From an uncultured Flavobacteriaceae bacterium (lineage in GTDB: Bacteria; Bacteroidota; Bacteroidia; Flavobacteriales; Flavobacteriaceae), in the NCBI GenBank assembly GCA_905182295.1, contig CAJJAZ010000003.1, forward strand, positions 62,001 to 126,000: 64,000 bases of DNA, in the 5' to 3' direction. Position numbers and translations under genes: made by a program. The notes beneath the pieces are model-generated. The model ran no database searches. It saw only the letters and a list, made by a program, of their open reading frames with translations, and was not told the DNA's origin. Shown piece after piece: positions 58,240-64,000 of this stretch (the first letter of the stretch is position 1; every line of letters begins with the position of its first letter).

Positions 58240-58659
58240 TTAAGCTGAATAATCTCTAGCAACAATGAATTTGGTTTTTACCGGTAACTTCTGAGCTGCA
58301 AGACGCAAAGCCTCTTTTGCAATATCATGAGATACACCACCAATTTCGAACATGATTCTACCTGGAAGAACCACTGCAACGAAATATTCTGGAGCACCTT
58401 TACCTTTACCCATACGTACCTCGAGAGGCTTCTTCGTAATAGGCTTATCCGGAAAGATCTTAATCCATAATTGACCTTCTCTCTTCATATACCTTGTAGC
58501 CGCAATACGAGCCGCTTCAATCTGACGCGCTGTAATAAAACTAGTATCCAAGGACTTAATACCAAACATACCGTTAGAGAGCTGGTGCCCCCTACCTGAT
58601 ATCCCTTTCATACGCCCTTTCTGGGCTTTGCGAAATTTGGTTCTTTTTGGTTGTAACAT
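58240..58659 (-). CDS. rplP: 50S ribosomal protein L16
   Basis: A 139-residue protein near the peptidyl-transferase A site. [36 protein letters not shown] and [14 protein letters not shown] are diagnostic. It follows rpsC by 20 bases. Confidence 0.98.
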   Translation of the reverse strand: MLQPKRTKFRKAQKGRMKGISGRGHQLSNGMFGIKSLDTSFITARQIEAARIAATRYMKREGQLWIKIFPDKPITKKPLEVRMGKGKGAPEYFVAVVLPGRIMFEIGGVSHDIAKEALRLAAQKLPVKTKFIVARDYSA

Positions 58660-58679
58660 TGTTCTGTTTCTTTATAAAA

Positions 58680-59396
58680 TTACTTTCTACGACGTGGTTT
58701 TTTTGGTCCATCTTGGTTACCTCCTTTGGAAGGGCTAGTAGCCATTCCTACCAATGGAGATAATTCACGTTTTCCGTATACCTCGCCTTTCATAATCCAC
58801 ACCTTAATACCTAATCTTCCATAAGTAGTGTGTGCTTCATGCAATGCATAGTCAATATCTGCTCTAAAAGTAGACAGTGGAATTCTACCATCTTTATACC
58901 CCTCAGAACGTGCCATTTCAGCACCGTTCAAACGACCAGAAATTAACACTTTAATTCCTTCTGCATTCATTCTCATAGCAGCAGCGATAGCCATTTTAAT
59001 AGCCCTTCTATAAGAAATTCTTCCTTCAATTTGTCTGCAAATACTAGCAGCAACTAAATTAGCGTCGACCTCAGGTCTTTTGATCTCAAAAATATTGATC
59101 TGAACCTCTTTGTCAGTGATCTTCTTAAGCTCTTCTTTAAGCTTGTCTACTTCCTGACCACCTTTTCCAATAATAATACCAGGTCTAGCAGTAGTGATAG
59201 TGATAGTGACTAATTTAAGCGTACGTTCTATAATCACTCTAGAAACACTCGCTTTTGCTAAACGTGCAAAAACGTATTTTCTGATCTTGTCGTCTTCTGC
59301 AAGTCTATCTCCGTAATCATTACCACCATACCAGTTAGATTCCCAACCTCTGATGATTCCTAGACGATTTCCAATTGGATTTGTTTTTTGTCCCAT
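58680..59396 (-). CDS. rpsC: 30S ribosomal protein S3
   Basis: A 238-residue protein lining the mRNA entry. [25 protein letters not shown] is diagnostic, the KH domain has [20 protein letters not shown], and the C-terminal domain has [35 protein letters not shown]. It ends in a basic KKPRRRK tail. Confidence 0.98.
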   Translation of the reverse strand: MGQKTNPIGNRLGIIRGWESNWYGGNDYGDRLAEDDKIRKYVFARLAKASVSRVIIERTLKLVTITITTARPGIIIGKGGQEVDKLKEELKKITDKEVQINIFEIKRPEVDANLVAASICRQIEGRISYRRAIKMAIAAAMRMNAEGIKVLISGRLNGAEMARSEGYKDGRIPLSTFRADIDYALHEAHTTYGRLGIKVWIMKGEVYGKRELSPLVGMATSPSKGGNQDGPKKPRRRK

Positions 59397-59406
59397 AGTT
59401 CGTATC

Positions 59407-59814
59407 CTAGCTTTGTATGTTATTGTTGTCTCCTAAAACCAAAGTAACGTGATTGGAGCGTTTTCTAATTCTATGTGCTCTTCCTTGAGGCGCAGGACGT
59501 AGTCTCTTCAACATACTTCCGCCATCTACACGAATTTCTTTTACAAAAAGATCAGCGTCTTCAATGTTAGCGTCTTCATTCTTAGCTTGCCAATTAGCAA
59601 TTGCAGACAATAACAACTTTTCAATTTTACCTGAAGCTTCCTTCTGGTTAAATTTCAAGATAGCCAAAGCTGGCTCTACTTGCTTTCCTCTCACTAGATC
59701 AGCAACCAAACGCATTTTTCTAGGTGAAGTAGGACAGTTGTTTAACTTTGCAAAAGCAATTTGCTTTTTTTCTTCCTTAATGGCTTCTGCCATGTTTCTT
59801 TTACGAACTCCCAT
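59407..59814 (-). CDS. rplV: 50S ribosomal protein L22
   Basis: A 135-residue exit-tunnel protein. [25 protein letters not shown] and the tunnel loop [26 protein letters not shown] are diagnostic. A short N-terminal extension ([17 protein letters not shown]) precedes the core; an internal ATG eight codons in is an alternative start. Confidence 0.96.
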   Translation of the reverse strand: MGVRKRNMAEAIKEEKKQIAFAKLNNCPTSPRKMRLVADLVRGKQVEPALAILKFNQKEASGKIEKLLLSAIANWQAKNEDANIEDADLFVKEIRVDGGSMLKRLRPAPQGRAHRIRKRSNHVTLVLGDNNNIQS

Positions 59815-59817
59815 AGC

Positions 59818-60096
59818 TTACTTTTTACCTTTGTTTTTAGCACCTGCATGTCCTCTAAAGGAACGTGTTGGTGAAAATTCTCCAAGTTTGTGTCCTACCA
59901 TGTTTTCTGTAACATAAACAGGAACAAATTGTTTCCCGTTGTGAACAGCGATAGTTTGACCTACGAAATCTGGAGTAATCATAGAGGCTCTAGACCAAGT
60001 CTTCACCACTGTTGATTTTCCTGTTGTTATATTTTCTTGAACTTTTTTCTCTAAACTATAGTGAACAAAAGGTCCTTTTTTTAATGAACGTGCCAT
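59818..60096 (-). CDS. rpsS: 30S ribosomal protein S19
   Basis: A 92-residue head protein. [68 protein letters not shown] are diagnostic. It is 3 bases before rplV and 12 after rplB. Confidence 0.98.
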   Translation of the reverse strand: MARSLKKGPFVHYSLEKKVQENITTGKSTVVKTWSRASMITPDFVGQTIAVHNGKQFVPVYVTENMVGHKLGEFSPTRSFRGHAGAKNKGKK

Positions 60097-60108
60097 GTCT
60101 TTCTACTT

Positions 60109-60933
60109 TTATTTCTTTCTACGTTCTATGATATACTTGTTGGTGCTCTTGGTTTTAGAACGGGTTCTAAATCCTTTAGCTGGGATACCTTTTCTAGATC
60201 TTGGATGACCTCCTGAAGATCTTCCTTCTCCACCACCCATTGGGTGATCTACCGGGTTCATAGCTACTGGTCTAACACGTGGTCTTCTTCCTAACCATCT
60301 ACTTCTACCAGCTTTACCAGAAACCAATAATTGGTGGTCTGAGTTAGATACAGCACCAATAGTTGCCATACATACTGAAAGAATTAAACGCGTTTCTCCT
60401 GAAGGCATTTTCACTGTAACGAACTTACCGTCTTTCGCCATTAACTGTGCAAAAGTACCAGCACTTCTTGCCATTACCGCTCCTTGTCCAGGACGTAATT
60501 CAATACAAGAAATTATAGTTCCAAGTGGAATAGCATTTAATGGTAACGCATTACCAATCTCTGGAGCTGCTTCAGCACCTACAGATATAGTTTGCCCAAC
60601 GGTTAAACCGTTTTGAGCAATCACATATCTCTTTTCCCCATCTGCATAGGTAAGTAGTGCAATAAATGCAGTTCTGTTTGGATCGTATTGAATAGAAGTA
60701 ACCGTAGCAGTCACATCTGACTTATTACGTTTAAAATCTATCTCACGATACCTTCTCTTGTGGCCTCCACCTTTTTGACGGATGGTCATTTTTCCTTGAC
60801 TGTTTCTACCCCCAGTTCTTTTTATCGGACTAAGCAAGCTTTTTTCCGGCTTATCAGTAGTAATGGCGTCAAAACCGTTAACTACTCTAAAACGCTGCCC
60901 TGGGGTGATTGGTTTTAATTTTCTAACTGACAT
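60109..60933 (-). CDS. rplB: 50S ribosomal protein L2
   Basis: A 274-residue protein needed for subunit association and peptidyl transfer. [43 protein letters not shown] and the C-terminal loop [30 protein letters not shown] are diagnostic. Confidence 0.98.
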   Translation of the reverse strand: MSVRKLKPITPGQRFRVVNGFDAITTDKPEKSLLSPIKRTGGRNSQGKMTIRQKGGGHKRRYREIDFKRNKSDVTATVTSIQYDPNRTAFIALLTYADGEKRYVIAQNGLTVGQTISVGAEAAPEIGNALPLNAIPLGTIISCIELRPGQGAVMARSAGTFAQLMAKDGKFVTVKMPSGETRLILSVCMATIGAVSNSDHQLLVSGKAGRSRWLGRRPRVRPVAMNPVDHPMGGGEGRSSGGHPRSRKGIPAKGFRTRSKTKSTNKYIIERRKK

Positions 60934-60942
60934 TTCTTGTCT

Positions 60943-61233
60943 TTATAGATTACTGTAAAAATCAATGATATCTCCTTGTTTAACATCCACAATGGCTTTT
61001 TTATAAGCAGACGTCTTACCGTGCTGCACCCCTGTTTTTGTGTAACGAGATTTTCTTGAAGGACCATAGTTCATGGTGCGTACTGCATTCACAGAAACAC
61101 CGTAAGAAGCCTCAACAGCTTCTTTTATCTGTATCTTATTCGCATTAGGATCAACGATAAAGCCATAGCGATTATACAACTCGCTATCTGCTGTCATTTT
61201 TTCCGTAATGATTGGTTTTATCAACACACTCAT
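60943..61233 (-). CDS. rplW: 50S ribosomal protein L23
   Basis: A 96-residue exit-site protein that docks trigger factor and SRP. LIKPIITEKMTADSELYNRYGFIVDPNANKIQIKEAVEASYGVSVNAVRTMN is diagnostic. It is 7 bases after rplD. Confidence 0.97.
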   Translation of the reverse strand: MSVLIKPIITEKMTADSELYNRYGFIVDPNANKIQIKEAVEASYGVSVNAVRTMNYGPSRKSRYTKTGVQHGKTSAYKKAIVDVKQGDIIDFYSNL

Positions 61234-61240
61234 GGTTCCT

Positions 61241-61870
61241 CTATTTTGTTAAATTTGTTTCAATTCCCGCGATTGAACCCTCCAACAATACAATGCTTGA
61301 AGCATTAAGTATTTTGTAAGTGCTTAATTCTGAGTTAATTACAACATCAGTTTGGGTCAAATTACGTGACGACAAATATACATTATTATTTGAATCGCCC
61401 AACACTACTAGGGATTTTTTATTGTCTATCCCTAATGATCTCAATACTTGTAAGAAATCTTTGGTTTTTGGCGCTTCTAAATTAAAGTCTTCTACCACAA
61501 CGATAGATTTCTCTCCAGCCTTAATAGACAAAGCAGATTTACGTGCCAAACGCTTTACATTCTTGTTAAGCTTTTGGGTATAATCTTTTGGCCTAGGGCC
61601 AAAAATACGTCCACCACCTCTAAATACAGGAGATTTAATACTACCTGCACGAGCGGTACCAGTACCTTTTTGCTTCTTGATCTTACGCGTACTACCTGCT
61701 ATTTCAGCACGTTCTTTAGATTTGTGCGTTCCCTGACGTTGGTGTGCCAAGTACTGCTTAACATCTAAATAAATAGCGTGATTGTTTGGGTCTATTGCAA
61801 ATACAGCATCAGAAAGGTCTGCCTTTCTACCTGTATCTTTTCCTTTACTATCTAAAACTGCTACTTTCAT
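61241..61870 (-). CDS. rplD: 50S ribosomal protein L4
   Basis: A 209-residue protein whose loop reaches the exit tunnel. RAEIAGSTRKIKKQKGTGTARAGSIKSPVFRGGGRIFGPRPKDY is diagnostic. In gammaproteobacteria L4 represses its own operon; here the gap before rplC (62488-62659) is where such a leader would lie. Start and rplC stop overlap by one base. Confidence 0.98.
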   Translation of the reverse strand: MKVAVLDSKGKDTGRKADLSDAVFAIDPNNHAIYLDVKQYLAHQRQGTHKSKERAEIAGSTRKIKKQKGTGTARAGSIKSPVFRGGGRIFGPRPKDYTQKLNKNVKRLARKSALSIKAGEKSIVVVEDFNLEAPKTKDFLQVLRSLGIDNKKSLVVLGDSNNNVYLSSRNLTQTDVVINSELSTYKILNASSIVLLEGSIAGIETNLTK

Positions 61871-62487
61871 TACTTCTCAATAGTTACGTAAGCGTTCTTA
61901 TGACCAGGTACACATCCTTTTACTACTAAAATGTTTTTCTCTGGAACAACTTTTAAAATTCTAAGGTTTAAAGCAGATACTCTAACACCACCCATTCTTC
62001 CAGCCATTTTCATGCCTTTGAATACCCTAGCTGGATAAGAAGCAGCACCAATAGATCCTGGTGCTCTTAACCTGTTGTGTTGTCCGTGAGTCGCTTGTCC
62101 AACACCGGCAAAACCGTGTCTCTTAACAACCCCTTGAAAACCTTTACCTTTTGAGTTTGCAGCAATATCTACAAATTCACCTTCTACAAAAAGATCCACA
62201 CCAATGGTGTCACCTAATTTGTAATCTCCTTCAAAATCTCGGAACTCAACAACTTTTCTTTTAGCAGAAACACCCGCTTTTTTAAAGTGACCTGCAGCCG
62301 CTTTAGTGACGTGTTTCTCTGCCTTGTCATCGAAACCAAGTTGAAGGGCATTGTACCCGTCTACCTCTTCGGTTCTGACTTGGGTAACCGTACATGGGCC
62401 AGTCTCAATAACGGTACATGGCATATTCTTTCCATTCTCGTCAAAAATACTGGTCATGCCAATCTTTCTTCCTATTAACCCAGACAT
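61870..62487 (-). CDS. rplC: 50S ribosomal protein L3
   Basis: A 205-residue early-assembly protein. [52 protein letters not shown] and [34 protein letters not shown] are diagnostic. It begins the S10-like unit after a 172-base structured gap. Confidence 0.98.
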   Translation of the reverse strand: MSGLIGRKIGMTSIFDENGKNMPCTVIETGPCTVTQVRTEEVDGYNALQLGFDDKAEKHVTKAAAGHFKKAGVSAKRKVVEFRDFEGDYKLGDTIGVDLFVEGEFVDIAANSKGKGFQGVVKRHGFAGVGQATHGQHNRLRAPGSIGAASYPARVFKGMKMAGRMGGVRVSALNLRILKVVPEKNILVVKGCVPGHKNAYVTIEK

Positions 62488-62659
62488 AATTATTAGTATT
62501 TAATTAATTTATATTCAATCTATTTTTGGGACGCATCCCTAAAAAAACAGGGTCAAAAATAATTCAACCCTGATTATTTTTTTCCGTTTTTCCTTTGCTC
62601 GAAGCGCAGGACATGTAATGGAGATAAAATCTCCGTGTTATTGGCCGTTAGGCAATTTA
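62488..62659 (-). promoter_or_regulatory. Structured rpsJ-rplC gap: candidate ribosomal protein leader or attenuator
   Basis: Read on the minus strand, the gap holds a perfect GGAGAT-TTT-ATCTCC hairpin (62620-62634), then a terminator-like stem CAGGGTT / GACCCTG followed by seven Ts (62541-62572), then GGGA-TGCG-TCCC with a following A-run (62528-62539). The A-run could pair with the T tract. It could simply terminate the fusA-rpsJ transcript or control rplC-rplD. Confidence 0.5.
62541..62572 (-). terminator. Terminator-like hairpin between rpsJ and rplC
   Basis: Minus-strand CAGGGTT-(11-base loop)-GACCCTG with TTTTTTT directly after. It lies about 90 bases after the rpsJ stop and 54 bases before the rplC start. 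Confidence 0.65.
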
Positions 62660-62965
62660 TCACACTTTAATCTCTACTTCTACTCCAGAAGGCAACTCTA
62701 ATTTCATTAGAGCGTCAATGGTCTTAGAAGACGAAGAGTAAATATCAAGGAGTCTTTTGTAAGAACTCAATTGAAACTGCTCTCTAGATTTTTTATTCAC
62801 GTGCGGGCTACGCAAAACTGTGAATATTTTCTTGTGAGTTGGCAAAGGTATTGGGCCAGTAACCACTGCGCCAGTAGTCTTTACCGTCTTTACAATCTTC
62901 TCAGCAGACTTGTCTACCAAGTTAAAGTCGTAGGATTTAAGTTTAATTCTAATTTTTTGGCTCAT
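62660..62965 (-). CDS. rpsJ: 30S ribosomal protein S10
   Basis: A 101-residue head protein, also a NusE transcription factor partner. [61 protein letters not shown] is diagnostic. It follows fusA by 9 bases, the usual Bacteroidetes order. Confidence 0.98.
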   Translation of the reverse strand: MSQKIRIKLKSYDFNLVDKSAEKIVKTVKTTGAVVTGPIPLPTHKKIFTVLRSPHVNKKSREQFQLSSYKRLLDIYSSSSKTIDALMKLELPSGVEVEIKV

Positions 62966-62974
62966 CGTACTTAA

Positions 62975-64000
62975 TTATGCAGTTATACCTTTAGCTTTTT
63001 TGATTACTTCTTCTGAAATATTAGAAGGTGTCTCTTCGTAGTGGTCAAATTCCATAGTAGAAGTGGCTCTACCGGAAGACATAGTTCTAAGTGCAGTTAC
63101 ATAACCGAACATCTCAGAAAGCGGCACCGTGGCTTTAATCACCTTAGCCCCAGCCCTGTCGTCCATATTAGTCACCTGTCCTCTTCGTCTGTTTAAATCT
63201 CCTACAATGTCTCCCATGTTTATCTCAGGAGTCAATACTTCTAGTTTCATAATTGGCTCAAGAATTACTGCACGGGCTGCTTTAGCTGCCGCTTTATAAC
63301 CCATTTTAGCTGCCAATTCAAAAGATAGTGCATCTGAATCTACCGGGTGGAAAGATCCATCCTTGATAGTCACCTTCATGGAGTCCATTTCGAAACCAGC
63401 CAAAGGACCGTTTCTCATAGCTTCTTTAAAACCTTTTTCTACCGCAGGAATAAATTCCTTAGGAACATTACCTCCTTTAATTTTATTTTCAAATTCAAGA
63501 CCCGATTTACCTTCCGGTGCCGGCTCAATAGTAAACACAATATCTGCGAATTTACCGCGACCACCAGACTGCTTCTTGTAAACCTCTCTATGGTTTGCAG
63601 AAGCTGTAAATGCTTCTTTGTACTCTACTTGAGGTTGCCCTTGATTAACTTCTACCTTAAATTCTCTTTTTAAACGGTCACAAATAATATCTAAGTGCAA
63701 CTCACCCATTCCAGAGATAATCGTTTGGCCAGAAGCCTCATCTGTTTTCACTTGGAAGGTTGGATCTTCTTCAGCCAATTTAGCCAAAGCCATACCCAAT
63801 TTATCTACATCTGCTTTTGTCTTAGGCTCCACAGCAATACCAATAACTGGATCTGGGAAGTCCATACTCTCCAATACAATAGGAAATTTCTCAGCAGATA
63901 AGGTATCTCCTGTCTTAATATCTTTAAATCCAACCGCTGCTCCAATATCTCCTGCCTCAATAAAATCAATGGCATTTTGCTTATTGGCGTGCATTTGGTA
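62975..64000 (-). CDS. fusA: Elongation factor G, C-terminal part (5' end outside window)
   Basis: The translocation GTPase of protein synthesis. The frame stays open to the last base (YQ precedes the Met at 63994), so this is a fragment of about 341 residues without the GTP-binding domain. Domain III has [24 protein letters not shown], domain IV has [11 protein letters not shown] and [28 protein letters not shown], and domain V has [24 protein letters not shown]. It heads into rpsJ with a 9-base gap. Confidence 0.97.
   Translation of the reverse strand, partial: YQMHANKQNAIDFIEAGDIGAAVGFKDIKTGDTLSAEKFPIVLESMDFPDPVIGIAVEPKTKADVDKLGMALAKLAEEDPTFQVKTDEASGQTIISGMGELHLDIICDRLKREFKVEVNQGQPQVEYKEAFTASANHREVYKKQSGGRGKFADIVFTIEPAPEGKSGLEFENKIKGGNVPKEFIPAVEKGFKEAMRNGPLAGFEMDSMKVTIKDGSFHPVDSDALSFELAAKMGYKAAAKAARAVILEPIMKLEVLTPEINMGDIVGDLNRRRGQVTNMDDRAGAKVIKATVPLSEMFGYVTALRTMSSGRATSTMEFDHYEETPSNISEEVIKKAKGITA

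Overview
The window looks like a chromosomal segment of a marine, proteorhodopsin-bearing member of the Flavobacteriaceae (Bacteroidetes). The evidence is the fused SecDF, the flavobacterial gene order fusA-rpsJ-rplC...rpoA-rplQ, repeated TAnnTTTG -7 boxes, a tmRNA tag GENNYALAA, zinc-free L36 and S14, exported proteins whose signal peptides end near a Gln, and a Met-tuned proteorhodopsin beside a blh beta-carotene cleavage gene. Genes are densely packed, G+C is moderate to low, and no intergenic stretch exceeds 300 bases. I see no insertion sequence, CRISPR array, phage or tRNA gene.

Layout. Positions 1-7775 hold the 3' end of lgt, a ModF-like ABC ATPase, and secDF, mdh and gyrB. Positions 7994-18564 hold asnB, a DUF2911 protein, a YtcJ-type amidohydrolase lipoprotein, an outer-membrane barrel overlapping a giant TPR protein, ftsE and a polyphosphate-glucokinase-like ROK kinase. 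Positions 18634-23183 hold typA, kdsA, a lysine-forming saccharopine-dehydrogenase-like enzyme and ssrA (tmRNA). Positions 23330-25628 are a looser, AT-rich segment with an exported methyltransferase, an RluA-type pseudouridine synthase, an SdpI-family protein and a 41-residue membrane protein. Positions 25725-29158 are a same-strand group of M20 peptidase, Cys-containing Crp/Fnr regulator and persulfide dioxygenase/rhodanese fusion. Positions 29221-38699 hold a LolC/E-like permease, a NamZ-type muramidase, a sterol-desaturase-family protein, small enzymes, queE, folD and ffh. Positions 38755-40500 are the divergent blh / proteorhodopsin light module. Positions 40575-48790 hold argS, two guanidine-modifying hydrolase genes, gltA, eno and carA. 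Positions 48883-64000 are the ribosomal protein supercluster read on the minus strand, from fusA (cut by the window edge) to rplQ.

How genes work together. Blh should make retinal for the proton-pumping rhodopsin. The Crp/Fnr regulator probably activates the adjacent sulfur-detoxification enzyme: a TTxGTAAC-N4-GTTACxAA palindrome sits about 40 bases upstream of the predicted start of transcription, and no -33 element is visible. Five convergent gene pairs are separated by strong bidirectional hairpin terminators. Most of the window is ordinary core genome. The least explained parts are the Crp/Fnr-sulfur locus, the barrel/TPR pair, the exported methyltransferase beside ssrA, and two structured gaps in the ribosomal protein cluster (upstream of rplC and of rpsD).
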